Position numbers and translations under genes: made by a program. From Protula sp. h YS-2021 (Eukaryota > Annelida > Polychaeta > Sabellida > Serpulidae), in contig OX457031.1 in NCBI GenBank assembly GCA_949752745.1, positions 47,573,257 to 47,637,256 of the forward strand: a stretch of 64,000 nt of DNA, read 5' to 3'. Below the pieces are notes generated by a model. The model was given only the letters and a program-made list of their open reading frames with translations. It had not been told where the DNA came from and ran no database searches. Of this stretch, positions 1-10,354 are shown in pieces; position 1 is the first letter of the stretch; each line of letters begins with the position of its first letter.

Positions 1-186
1 TTTTGGGCCCATCCGGCAAGTGATGATGAATTTGTTGTACCTTTCCGAGAACGGTCTCAGATAAGCCACGTCCGTACCAAGGTGCCGTGTCAATGTAGTT
101 AATGCCGGAGTTAACTGCCTGGTGAACGACTTGTATGCTTTCGTCCACATCTGTGTTCCTGTACATGCTGCCCAAGGCCGACGCCC
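1..186 (-). CDS. Aldo/keto reductase, internal exon (partial gene, cut by window edge)
   Basis: Reading leftward, a polypyrimidine tract and AG at 188-187 open an exon at 186. After two bases completing a codon, the frame reads ASALGSMYRNTDVDESIQ, then VVHQAVNSGINYIDTAPWYG, then RGLSETVLGK. This is the N-terminal part of the AKR barrel. In DTAPWYG the Asp and the Tyr five residues later match the conserved AKR catalytic Asp/Tyr pair. The sequence is closest in style to the L-galactose or D-threo-aldose dehydrogenase-like AKRs of invertebrates, which are NAD(P)-dependent cytosolic sugar or aldehyde oxidoreductases. The exon probably ends at 41, where AAG is followed by GTAC, giving 146 nt; reading on to base 1 is the alternative. 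The rest of the gene lies left of the window. I did not find the upstream exon, which would lie at higher coordinates. The family is fairly sure; the substrate is not. Confidence 0.8.
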
Positions 187-244
187 CTGGAAGAGAAAAA
201 AAAAAGAATCGCATACGCCAACGCATAGCTCAACTGAATGCTGT

Positions 245-514
245 ATTTACAGTGACCTGCCCTTGTGTTACAGCTAACTGACTTTGTGTTACAGCTAGCT
301 GCTCTTGTGTTGCAGCTAACCGACATTTTTACAACTTGCTGGCGTTGTTTTATAACTATCTGGCGTTTCTAACAGCTAGCTGATGTTGCTTTACAGCTAA
401 CTGACGTTGTTTTACAGCTAGTTGACTTTGTTTTACAGTTAGCTGACCTTGTTTTACAGCTAGCTAGCGATGTTTTACAGCTAGCTGTAGTTGTTTTACA
501 GCTAGCTGTCAGAC
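245..514. repeat. Minisatellite, ~21-bp unit, about 12 copies
   Basis: Diverged tandem copies of a unit like TTGTTTTACAGCTAGCTGAC, each centred on the near-palindrome CAGCTAGCTG. It lies in the intron just upstream of the aldo/keto reductase exon. Copies differ by point changes such as AACTG for AGCTG. The open frame that runs across it is a by-product of the repeat. Confidence 0.85.
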
Positions 515-515
515 C

Positions 516-2763
516 TGTAATCACTTAGTATGCAAAATGTTTTTATCATTTCTAATATCAGTATTAGAAAGTCGAGGAGCGAAACACAAAAGCTTTGTTG
601 ACGCGTTTATTCACGTTTCTATCCAAGTTAACGTCCGCGCACCCCAGAGGACAAATGGTGCATCAGCGGTCCAAACGCTAACTCTCCGTGCTGACAAACG
701 GTACAAAAACGGTAACTGAAACAACACATTGAACACAGGTGTTAAACCCAGATTACATGCCTAAATAAATCCCATTTAGGACACAAGTCGATACTCGATT
801 ACTGATTCGAAACCCAGTATTTTGATAAACAAACTGCTGTCATTTCGAGAGAAAACTCTGGAAAGTGCGCACGTCTTACGAAAAATGGCAGACTTTTACG
901 AGAAATAACACAATAAATTACCACGAAATACTGTCTTAAACAAACACACTTCTATATCTGGAGAACGAGGTAAGTAATTATTTACAGCGCAAACCCACAT
1001 ATTTATGACAAATTATTACGATACGAGTGAATTCTTACCAAAAACTATTGGGCTCCTCCGAATAACTTTCTAAGATTTTTTATCCCGTTCTATTACTAAT
1101 GATTTCACAATTTCACAGTTTCGGTTGTGTTTTTTATTTCTTGTCCACATTTAGGACCAGGACCTTTGTCTGTTTAATATTTTAAACTCACTTGAATTTT
1201 TCTTCGATCACTGCCCAAGTTACCAGATTCACTCAGTTTTTTAACGTGAGATTCAATCACTGAGGGCGGGTCCTCGACCGACCCTAATCCCGGGTCCTAA
1301 TTGGTTGAAATCCTAGTGGAGACCTCCGTGTGGGGGAGGGGAGAACAGGGAGCAGTGCTGACCCAAGAATTACCGTTTCCATTGGGGCATCCTTATTACC
1401 CAATAAGAGAACGGCACTGCTTATCTTGGCCCGGACGACAAGTTCACAAAGGTTCAAAGGGGGTGATCTTACGCAATAACGAGATATACACCCGCTGGCT
1501 CACATCCATGAAATTCTATGGGGGAGCTCGATCAAAGGGGAAAAGCCGGGAAGAGGGGAGATTCCATCTGATAAGGAGAACAATGGGAATGTTTACCCGA
1601 CTGATACAGCCCTCATATTACAATACATCAAGGATTTCCCTTTGCAAACAGCAGCACTTTTAATCACACAATATTTAAATCCATTGAAATCCACGCATCT
1701 GGAGTTAAGTTTAAACTAACAATAGGTAAAAACAATGGAAAAACATGACACAATACATTTCTAAGAGAATAATAAAAAATCGCTAGCAGCGGTTTTTACA
1801 ATCAGTTATCTCATCATCAATATTCTTATCATTTTTCAGGACAAATGATAAATGCTTAAGCCGTGCAACAGTTTGATCAGTCTGTTATCAACCGACACTG
1901 ATCACAATTTGTATATGACCTCGATTAAAGAAACATTTGTTTCTGAGCACGTTTTATCACTGATGCGTGCACGCATGGTCTTCATGTTTGTAAGAGTCTA
2001 CAATCCGATTAACTTTAATTTAATTTTTATTTCTTCACGATTTCTTCACGAATAATATCATGTAGGGTATCTTATCTAATGTTACAAAGTACTCATGTTG
2101 TGGATTAAGGCTGTGAAGGTACGTCACTCCAACGTTTCCTTTCGGTTCGGTTCGGCACTCTTCAAATATTCCGACGCGTAGCACGAAGCGGAGGACTATA
2201 GTTTTTGGGTTTGTCCGTCCGTTTGTATGTTTATCTTTGGACACTTGAGGTACATGATTTTGTGTACTCTGTATCTAAAGTACGGGTGTGAATACATCTG
2301 CTGTGCTTATGCTAAAATGTCCACACTATTTGTAGATGAGCAAGAAGTATTCAGTAACAATCTACAATCATATTATTTTACATCACCGAACTTACAATTA
2401 AGTTAAAGTTTATCCTACAACAACCACTACATTTTTGTCATAGCTTAAGTTTAAGTGTAGCACATAGCAGTCATTACACTGTTATTGAAACTTAAGAACA
2501 TTTACAGGGTTTCTTAATTATAACGCCATAAACATAACGCCTTCACACATATAAGAAGCTTTAACTCTTGAATAACACTTAATAGGAAACATAACGGTAC
2601 TACGTTAAAGGAACAGTTCACATTAAAATGCCAAGGGATAACTTGACATATTTACATCTTTTTCTTTAAAAAAGAGCAACCTGTCAACATTCTAAGGTTT
2701 TACAGTTGAGCGCGAAGCAGTACTTTATTTCATAGCTATGCATTATCGGTGAAAACATTAAAC
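516..2763. other. No gene recognised; AT-rich intron or intergenic sequence
   Basis: I see no domain, exon-like segment or clear repeat here. A 120-codon open frame at 1301-1663 has no recognisable motif. A poly(A) run of over 30 bases follows at about 2766-2798, just before the transposon at 2880. Confidence 0.5.
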
Positions 2764-2764
2764 T

Positions 2765-2799
<35 letters not shown>

Positions 2800-2879
2800 G
2801 AAAATACCGCGGTTTTTTCTCTTTAGGTTTTTAGCCGAACCGAAAAAAACTGCGGTTGGTTTTTAGTTACGGTGTGAAC

Positions 2880-3050
2880 CCTACCGGGGATTTCCGAAAA
2901 AAACTCACAGGGCTTCCATTTGGAAACTGGCCAATTTCAGGCGCTCCTTTAGAAACCAAATAGAAGCCCCGGGGCTTCTATTAGGAAACAGTTTCGTAAT
3001 TAGAGCCTCGGGGCTTCTATTTTTAGATGGGAGGGAGGGGGTTGTCGATA
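2880..3050 (+). repeat. Left terminal region of transposon copy A, palindrome-rich
   Basis: After the terminal CTACCGGGG the region alternates GGCTTCYATTTGGAAAC-type words with the palindrome AGAAGCCCCGGGGCTTCTA. Bases 2962-3027 match 34645-34710 in the same orientation. Because the words are themselves palindromic, the terminal region matches in either orientation. Confidence 0.7.
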
Positions 3051-3262
3051 AGTCTTTATTGAAAAAAAAAGAAGAAAATTTACCATCAATCTTTTATTGA
3101 AGAGCTACATGCTGCAGATATCCGCACAAAAATAACAAAACACACAAGAACAACAGTAACTATAAATGTCTGGTAAAGTGTCCTGTCTAAAACACGAATG
3201 CCACTGAAAGTGTACTACCTAAAAAGTGTGTTTTCTACACTGATCACTAGTAATCAAGTTCA

Positions 3263-3622
3263 TCATCCGAACTCCACATCCATTTCCTCGGTGACCTCAG
3301 TGACCATAGGTCTGGTGTCGTTTTCCGGGTTCTTCAACCTGTGGTTGAACGCATTCACTGGCACAGATTCGCCACCTGCTTTGACGCCACCCAACTTGAA
3401 CGATCTACGGATGGCTTCCGGATTCTCTGACAGTTTATTCAATGCCACTGACACGAAATCCACGATCTTTTGATACGACGGCCGTTTGCGGTATCCAGAT
3501 GGAGTGCATTCTTTCTCCCCTTGGATGAACCAGTCGTTCCATTCCTCGGTCAGATGCTGCCTAAAGGGAAATGCGGGTATCTCTGTGCCATCTAGCGACC
3601 GAAATACGCATTTTCTTTTCAA
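3263..3622 (-). pseudogene. Transposase C-terminal fragment (pogo/Tigger-like DDE style)
   Basis: A 119-codon frame. Around residues 1-35 it reads RSLDGTEIPAFPFRQHLTEE followed by WNDWFIQGE. Around 45-90 it has RKRPSYQKIVDFVSVALNKL, then SENPEAIRRSFKLGGV. The layout (short Trp-containing segment, basic linker, a helix with Val-Asp-Phe-Val, then an I-R-x-S-F-K-x-x-G-[VI] block) resembles the C-terminal tail of pogo/Tigger-type DDE transposases, where the last block usually reads as S-F-x-x-C-G-I. No catalytic DDE residues are present, so it would be only the end of such a protein. It lies in the left part of transposon copy A, on the strand opposite to the RAG1-like gene. The match is by eye, and an unrelated mollusc repeat protein is possible. 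Confidence 0.45.
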
Positions 3623-4415
3623 TTTTTAAATGTATACCCGACGGTTGCACAAAAAGCACAAAAAGTGGAAACTTAGATATGAGCTGCAGCACTGCTATTT
3701 TTTGTTTACAAACACCGTCTTATTTAGAGGTCAGTGAGCTTCGGTGCTCTAGCATAAGCTTTTTCTGTTCCACCACCACCTTTACTTTTTTGTTATTAAT
3801 ACTTCTGAAACATACACTTAAGATTTGAAAATTGTATCGTTAAATAAGTAAATGATTACTTCTTTTAAGGAGAAAGTTTCGATAACTTTTGATAAAAATT
3901 AACTGTTTTACGGCGAGTTAAACCCGAAAAAGTGTTATTTTTTTAAGCAAAAAATGGAGTGGCATTTTGTCCGTTGATGCCTATCTTTGCACAGAAAATT
4001 ACTTAGAATGCACGAGTAGATCAATTTAAAAACTACACCACAAGAAAGCTCGATATCTTATCTATTTATTGAGGTTAACATGAAATGGATTCCTCTAGTT
4101 TTACTTTGTGAAAAGTTCAATGTTGTATACACACTGAAATTGCTAATTCGCTCAAAACAACAAAACTAAATGCGTGTTGCCATGCCAACAGCATGTTTAG
4201 CGGCTGTTATCTGTGATTAATGAGCATATGTGTTGGTGTGCAGTTCAGTGGCGTGGCATTTTCTGGCTTACCGTAACCTCATTTCCTGGAAACACTTTCA
4301 TATTGCTATAAAGCACAATGAGAAACAAGGAATACTAAATAATATTGATACTAAAAAAATACTAGGAAGAGTTGGACATTTTAAAATCGAGAACGCGGTA
4401 TTATATAAAACATAA

Positions 4416-5268
4416 GTATGTCACTTTCAAAGCGTGCAATAAGTGAATTGTCCCGCATTTGTGGAAACCGAGCATTAACAGGAAAAGAAAAAAAGCAAAA
4501 CGCAGACCTGCAAAATTGGTCAGTAATTATGTTTCCAAATAAAAAATGCTTTTAAAATCGATATAACCTGTGACGAAGAAGAAATTCACCCATCAAAAAT
4601 GTGTTCTAAATGTTATAAAGTAATGTGGGATAGCAAAGTAAAACCGAAAAAAAAGAAAAATCAGTTATGTTTCAGTGGTGTGCTCACAAAAAAGGAATAC
4701 AAACATGCCACGTTTGTGTTAAGTTCGAAAAAACGTCTAGGATACGTAATTACAAACATAAAACATGCACATTCAAACCAAAGCGAGCCACTGATTCAAT
4801 GTCAACTGCGACAGCATTATCATTTGAAACAATTTCACTAACTTCTCCCAAACAAATTGTCGAAACACCAGAACGTGCAAAAAACGTCGAAAACACTCCA
4901 GTTCGAAGAAGTCCGCGCCTTGTAAAAAGATTGGGGCTGCCATCCAGACTTTTCCAACAAGTCCAACAATGACTAAAATATTGAAAGAAAACTTGCCAAT
5001 TGATAGAGAAATAAAAATTAAACACACAGAACTGACGAAAAGAATATTGCAGTTTTCTCCCGATTCAGAAACACAAAAATTACAAACTCGTGGTCAGCCA
5101 CTGGTATTTAAAAAAATCAGTAATGTCCGTGTCCAGACACACAAATCTTCAACGAAGACTAAGCGAAATAGGGTTAATTCTTTAGACAAGATTAGACTTT
5201 CATTGTCTGGCAGAGGTCGAGAATCAAAATGCCAGATATTCAGCCTCTGTGCCAATGGATCTGGATAA
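4416..5268 (+). pseudogene. RAG1 N-terminal-like zinc-binding domain protein, frameshifted
   Basis: From an ATG at 4416 the frame gives SLSKRAISELSRICGNRALT. It then shifts; the next legible pieces are AKRRPAKLVSNYVSK and, near 4540-4660, NAFKIDITCDEEEIHPSKMC continuing SKCYKVMWDSKVK. After another shift comes FQWCAHKKGIQTCHVC near 4668-4720. The order [C]-x2-CGN, then IHP-x3-C-x2-C-[YW], then W-x2-H...C-x2-C is that of the cysteine-rich N-terminal region of vertebrate RAG1 (RAG1 importin-binding family), upstream of its RING finger. The first cysteine is read as Ser (TCC for TGC). The C-terminal part (about 4800-5268) is basic, Ser/Thr-rich and unrecognised. No RING or RAG1 core is visible. 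The frame breaks show a pseudogene. It lies within transposon copy A and is possibly an N-RAG-TP relative. Confidence 0.65.
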
Positions 5269-5780
5269 CGTCCCTGAAATTTGAAGGTGTGTGACTAAAA
5301 TAGCATGTATATTTAGCTGTGTGCATCCGTAGTAAAGTGAGAGTGGGGGGCTTTATAAAATGTCATTTTGTGTTAAGTTACTAACGGGAATCCAAAAATA
5401 AATTATTGAAAGTTGTGCCTAGATAATGTAAGAATACTCGTGCAAATTATCACTTCATTTCAGTCGGCTAGTTTTGAATAAAATGAACTCAAAATTTATG
5501 AAAAATGGTGCATTTTTGTGGGATTTTTCCGCGATTTAATGCTGCTAAGATGCAGAATCTGCTGGGAGAGGTGTGTGCGCTCTAGGAATAAAGCTGCAAG
5601 GCCATGTCAATGTAAACAAAAACAAAGTGGATCAGCCAAGTCTAAATTTCCCTTCATAACAGCTGTGACCCCCAAAGCATTAAACTGTGAAAGTATGAAG
5701 GAAATGTCAATTGTAGGTGAGATACCCGCATGTCCCTTTAAAAACAGCGTTAACACCACCTGTGACGTCAGGCGGTTCAC

Positions 5781-6117
5781 AGAGGATTAAGTGCATCGTG
5801 TCTGCATTGCGAGTAAACACGAGTCCTAAAAAGACTTCCAGGGAAGGAGGGGCAACAACACGCCGCCCATTTCAGTACTCAACCCGTTATATTTCCAGTA
5901 ATACTCCGGAGTAAAGGTGGCACTGGGGAGGGGGATGTCTGTTCGCCTTGTGCGAAGCACAGCATTAAGCAACGACGAGAACATGTCTAGGGGCTGTCTC
6001 ATATCAAAGGATTAAGTGTACCGTGTCTGCATTGCGAATGGACTTGTAGGAAAGGAGGGGGCTTTTATTAGAAAACGATTTTGTCAGGTCTTTATTTTAA
6101 CTCCAAATAGAAGCCCC
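5781..6117 (+). repeat. Right-hand region of transposon copy A, shared with 34284-34659
   Basis: Begins AGAGGATTAAGTGCATCGTG and ends CTCCAAATAGAAGCCCC. Bases 34284-34659 align along the whole stretch with scattered substitutions and longer G-runs. It includes an internal repeat of the motif ATTAAGTGCATCGTGTCTGC (5785 and about 6011). Confidence 0.8.
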
Positions 6118-6349
6118 TGCATCTGTGAAATTTCAAAACAATAGACCATGTCTGCCAAAAATAAAAACAGCAAAAAGGTTAAACAAAAAAGTTTAAAATT
6201 AATCTAGGGAGAAACGTTTAAAATTAATCTGGGGAGAAAGATTTGATGTATTAAGGTTATGTGAGTACTAACTTAGTCATATCATCCTGCTTCCGTTCTC
6301 ACCACAACCTGTTTATTCACTTGAGTAAAATGCTAGTTTCAGAACAGAC

Positions 6350-7190
6350 GTGTTTTATTTGATATGTGAACACAACAGTTTTAAAAATGCTTCTTTTCCC
6401 AACAATTTTTATTTGATTGCCCTAAAATTTTGCTTAGATATACAAAAGGCGGTCCTCTCTGGAAAAGTTACTTTTCGGGCACGTCAAAAATTGCCTGAAT
6501 TTTTTTTTTTTTGGGGGGGGGGGGGCATCTTTAACAACTGGCAGCCAAGTTTAAAAATGCTTCTTCTCCAACAATAGATTTCCTTCTAATTTTGTGTGAC
6601 TGTCTACTGAGTGGTTCTCCCTTGAAAAATTATTTTAAGGAATCTGCCAAAAACTGTCCAAATGACGATTCTCCAAAACGATTGGTCAGCTGGCGGCATC
6701 TTAAATCTTTTTGTTTTCCAAAATGCATTGTCTGCTGCAGTTTGACTACAATAATTCGAAATTTTAGAATATTGCTCTTCATGTGATGTTTCCTTTAAAA
6801 AATGAGATTCAAAAATTGGCCTCATGCCACCGTTTGGCAGTTATAGGGATAAAGATTTTCAAAATAGTTCTTATGCAAGTAATTTCAGTCAGATTGCTGT
6901 AATTTCTAGGTGTAGTCTAACGTAAGAGCTTTTTTAAAAATCAGTTTTCTGAGATCCGGCAGATTAGGCAAATGTCGGACTTCGAAAAAATTGTCAGTGT
7001 CCGGTTTTTGAAATATGACTACCAGTTTTTGGCGACAATACAAGCCTATTGATACTAGATGAATTTGATCTCGGCTGGTCACATTGTCCCTGGACACTTT
7101 TGTTTTAAAGACCAGTAACAAGATTGTTATCCGCCATTTGACCAGGACACGCACTTTCATTCAACATACATCGACATCTTAAATTTTCAT
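6350..7190 (-). repeat. Degenerate dispersed repeat (GGCCAATTTTTGGCGG-type core), reverse orientation
   Basis: Words such as AAAAATGCTTCTTYTCCMACAA (6383 and 6554), a ctctctggaaaagttactttt phrase and gccaaaaactgtccaaatga are reverse complements of phrases that recur at 11.7-13.8 kb (for example GAAGCATTTTGAAA and CCAATTTTTGGCGGAT). A T-run followed directly by a G-run lies at about 6499-6525. I see no gene. Confidence 0.5.
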
Positions 7191-7464
7191 TAAAACAGAA
7201 CAGATTTTTCTATTCTTTGAATGCAGGGGAGTTGATTTGCATCTCAGACAGCAAAGTCAATGAGGGGAAGGGGAAGGGGCGCTGAAAACTGGCATTCAAT
7301 AAACAACCGCGGGGGGGGGGGGGGGAGGGGGCTCTCTCCGTACAAATTAGTTGTCACGCGTGTCCTAAATCGAAGTGTCAACTTTTGGAAAACACACCCT
7401 TTTTGTGAGTACGGACAAAAACTGACGTTGCTGCTATCAAATAGTGAAAACCAGAAGGACAATT

Positions 7465-8689
7465 ACTGTGGGAAGTGTCTGTACAACACTCCTCTGTCCC
7501 CCTATTGTGTAGGACTGTGGGAAGTGTCTGTACAACACTCCTCTGTCACCTTATTGTGTAGGACTGTGGGAAGTGTCTGTACAACACTCCTCTGTTCCCC
7601 TATTGTGTAGGACTGTGGGAAGTGTCTGTACAACACTCCTCTGTTCCCCTATTGTGTAGGACTGTGGGAAGTGTCTGTACAACACTCCTCTGTTCCCCTA
7701 TTGTGTAGGACTGTGGGAAGTGTCTGTACAACACTCCTCTGTCCCCCTATTGTGTAGGACTGTGGGAAGTGTCTGTACAACACTCCTCTGTCCCCCTATT
7801 GTGTAGGACTGTGAGAAGTGTCTGTACAACACTCCTCTGTCCCCCTATTGTGTAGGACTGTGGGAAGTGTCTGTACAACACTCCTCTGTCCCGCTATTGT
7901 GTAGGACTGTGGGAAGTGTCTGTACAACACTCCTCTGTCCCGCTATTGTGTAGGACTGTGGGAAGTGTCTGTACAACACTCCTCTGTCCCGCTATTGTGT
8001 AGGACTGTGGGAAGTGTCTGTACAACACTCCTCTGTCCCCCTATTGTGTAGGACTGTGGGAAGTGTCTGTACAACACTCCTCTGTCCCCCTATTGTGTAG
8101 GACTGTGGGAAGTGTCTGTACAACACTCCTCTGTCCCGCTATTGTGTAGGACTGTGGGAAGTGTCTGTACAACACTCCTCTGTCCCGCTATTGTGTAGGA
8201 CTGTGGGAAGTGTCTGTACAACACTCCTCTGTCCCGCTATTGTGTAGGACTGTGGGAAGTGTCTGTACAACACTCCTCTGTCCCGCTATTGTGTAGGACT
8301 GTGGGAAGTGTCTGTACAACACTCCTCTGTCCCCCTATTGTGTAGGACTGTGGGAAGTGTCTGTACAACACTCCTCTGTCCCGCTATTGTGTAGGACTGT
8401 GGGAAGTGTCTGTACAACACTCCTCTGTCCCCCTATTGTGTAGGACTGTGGGAAGTGTCTGTACAACACTCCTCTGTCCCGCTATTGTGTAGGACTGTGG
8501 GAAGTGTCTGTACAACACTCCTCTGTCCCCCTATTGTGTAGGACTGTGGGAAGTGTCTGTACAACACTCCTCTGTCCCGCTATTGTGTAGGACTGTGGGA
8601 AGTGTCTGTACAACACTCCTCTGTCCCCCTATTGTGTAGGACTGTGGGAAGTGTCTGTACAACACTCCTCTGTCCCCCTATTGTGCAGG
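7465..8689. repeat. Minisatellite array, 49-bp unit, 25 copies
   Basis: The word ACTGTGGGAAGTG recurs exactly every 49 bases from 7465 to 8641. The unit reads ACTGTGGGAAGTGTCTGTAC, then AACACTCCTCTGTCCCCCTA, then TTGTGTAGG. Copies are nearly identical apart from the C-run (CCCCCT, CCCGCT, TCCCCT or CACCTT), so it looks recently homogenised. GTGTCTGTACAACAC inside each unit is close to a palindrome. The last copy ends in GTGCAGG. Confidence 0.95.
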
Positions 8690-8743
8690 CGGAGTGAACA
8701 ATAACGGAATCCCCTTTTTGTGGGAAACGCAGAGAACTGAATG

Positions 8744-8816
8744 AAAAATACGTCCCTTTTCAACACGCAAGACATCACATAAAAATACGTCCTTTTTTAC
8801 ACGCAAGACATCACAT
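8744..8816. repeat. 37-bp direct duplication, two copies
   Basis: AAAAATACGTCC...AACACGCAAGACATCACAT at 8744-8780 is repeated almost exactly at 8781-8816. It is followed by a C-run and a short (CA)n stretch. Confidence 0.8.
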
Positions 8817-8872
8817 ATGCTGCCAAGTACCCCCCCCCCCCCCTCCCCCCACACACACACCCGACACTTCCC

Positions 8873-8904
8873 GTAGCTTTGCTCTCCCTGGAGAGCAAAG
8901 CTAC
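8873..8904. repeat. Perfect 15-bp inverted repeat (hairpin)
   Basis: GTAGCTTTGCTCTCC, then CT, then its exact complement GGAGAGCAAAGCTAC. A CA-rich, C-run stretch lies just before it. It could be the terminal hairpin of a small non-autonomous element; no partner end was identified. Confidence 0.85.
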
Positions 8905-9169
8905 ACGTTACCCTCCAAACCACGTAACAATTGCACACTGTTATAAAGTTATTGACACTGCAACTGAGGAGTAAAGCTTTTCCATTGAGTAGAATGTGTA
9001 AAACAAAAATACCATAGAACGCAAAAATATCTGGACAACATACAACATGCATTTAAGGTTGTGTGTGCATTTTGAATGACCTCAAGTTTAACTTTTTCAC
9101 AACCGGCAAAATAACCCAAGAAAATATTGCACAAAAAGACTTTCGATTGCATCTGGTGAACCATACTTA

Positions 9170-10354
9170 TTCCTGGAACAGGACAATTGACCCCGAATCA
9201 ACTCCCCCCGGACTACTCCCCCCTTCCAATCCCCCCTCCCATAGGGCAATCCCCCCAGGCCTATCCCCCAAGAAAAATATACTTACAGCAAATAATTTCT
9301 TTTATTCTTTTCTTTTAATCATACACACAATTGCAATTAAAAAAGTATTTGATCGATTCATTTGAAATCACGTCTTTACGGCTTTCAAGTCTTTCAAGCC
9401 AGACAATAGGGTTCAGAACTTAATGTAATGGGCAATGCGGTGCAAATAGTCCATGATCTGGTGGTTTTAGAAGTCTTGGACTAAGTGTCGGATTCGTTGA
9501 GCAGCATCGACGTAATTACGGCGTTATGACCACCCATAATCTGACCAAAGATGATCGTCGTGAGGCTATGTTCCTTTTTCAAGACGTCTAGGAAATCCCA
9601 CAAATTAGAGTGGAAGGATGTCATGGCCGCCAGCATCTTTCTGGTGGAAGCCCTCGGCGTTGTTGTTGAGAAGTGGCAACTCAGCTTCAGTGCGCATGTG
9701 CATATTCCACAATTCGTGTGCGAACTTCGGCGTTCCATGAACATTACGGCGAGCCCGACCTATATACGTGTCTTCGAAATAATCCGCAATGGGCGTGGCT
9801 TCTTCGCTGAGATGGTCCTGCAGCATTTCAAAAGCATCGACAGCCAGCCGCTAAGGGATCAACGCTATAGCAGCCAGACACTGGATCTCCATGGCAAAGT
9901 CCTGGTCTGTGCTGTAGTGCTCCTGGAGCCCCTCACTCTGCACCTTCCGGTAGATGTTTTGCGAAAGGTGGTAGAAACATCCTGACACTTGAGCGCCGGG
10001 AAATGCCTCCGGGATTTCCACAGATGCCCGATCATCGGCTGTCTGTGAAATAATTTGTTGAGGAGTTTCCTCTGTTTCTTGGGCTCGCCGCTTCATCCCC
10101 TGTTGTGCTCAAAACATTTCAGCCCTTCCGTGTGCAGGGCCGTGCGTATGTTCATTCTTCCGCCCAACTATTTGGTCTCCACAAACCCTGACATTCGCCT
10201 TACATTGACCCTGGTTCAATTTTTTTTTTTTTTTGGGGGGGGGGGTATGCTTCGGGGGAATTGCCCGATGAAGGGAATTGTTGGGGGGGGGGCGGGTTGG
10301 AAGGGGGAGTAGTCCGGGGGGGATGTGTCGGAGGGGGGAATTGTCCTAGACCCA
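9170..10354. mobile_element. MULE-type DNA transposon remnant with G/C-rich inverted ends
   Basis: The left end carries AGGACAATT then CCCCCCGGACTACTCCCCCC, TTCCAATCCCCCC and GGGCAATCCCCC. The reverse complement of 10240-10345 carries the same words in the same order. Between the ends lies a broken MULE transposase on the minus strand. ACTTAT occurs at 9165-9170 and 10354-10359 and may be part of the target-site duplication, but this is weak. Confidence 0.6.
9490..10096 (-). pseudogene. MULE-type transposase fragment, frameshifted
   Basis: Three overlapping frames join in order. 10096-9851 contains AFPGAQVSGCFYHLSQNIYR then KVQSEGLQEHY. 9826-9605 contains MLQDHLSEEATPIADYFEDT and, later, ELWNMHMRTEAELPLLNNNA then EGFHQ. 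The third, about 9603-9500, contains FHSNLWDFLDVLKKEHSLTT. In MULE/FLYWCH-linked transposases of animals the usual order is an FP-G-C-x-FH-x-x-Q-x-x-W/Y-R-K block, a DYFE-T block with W-N, a NN-x-x-EG-x-H block and a P-x-[IL]-W-x-x-x-x-x-LKKE block. All four are present in order. The earlier DDE part is missing. At least two frame breaks show it is dead. It lies within the G-rich inverted ends at 9170-10354. Confidence 0.75.

Larger units (their letters stand above)
2880..6117. mobile_element. Decayed DNA transposon carrying a RAG1 N-terminal-like gene (copy A)
   Basis: The left end starts CTACCGGGGATTTCCGAAAA. Its reverse complement nearly matches the right end of a second copy, which finishes ...CGGAAACTCCCGGTAG at 34748. 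Both terminal regions carry reiterated hairpin words (AGAAGCCCCGGGGCTTCTA and GGAAACAGTTTC). The right end of this copy stops inside the first such palindrome at 6117. Inside are a minus-strand fragment resembling a transposase C-terminus (3263-3622) and a plus-strand frameshifted gene resembling the RAG1 N-terminal zinc-binding region (4416-5268). A mobile element of sea slugs encoding a RAG1 N-terminus-like protein (N-RAG-TP, Aplysia) is published; that this is a relative is inference. Frameshifts show it cannot encode its proteins now. Confidence 0.65.

Noticed and set aside
1301..1663. A 120-codon plus-strand open frame
   Set aside because: No recognisable domain, no splice or start context, and a composition that looks like chance. 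No neighbour supports it.
5518..5790. A 90-codon Cys-containing frame (RCRICWERCVRSRNK) in the transposon
   Set aside because: The Cys spacing fits no finger that I know and it lies past the recognisable part of the RAG1-like gene. Possibly part of the decayed element, but not supported.
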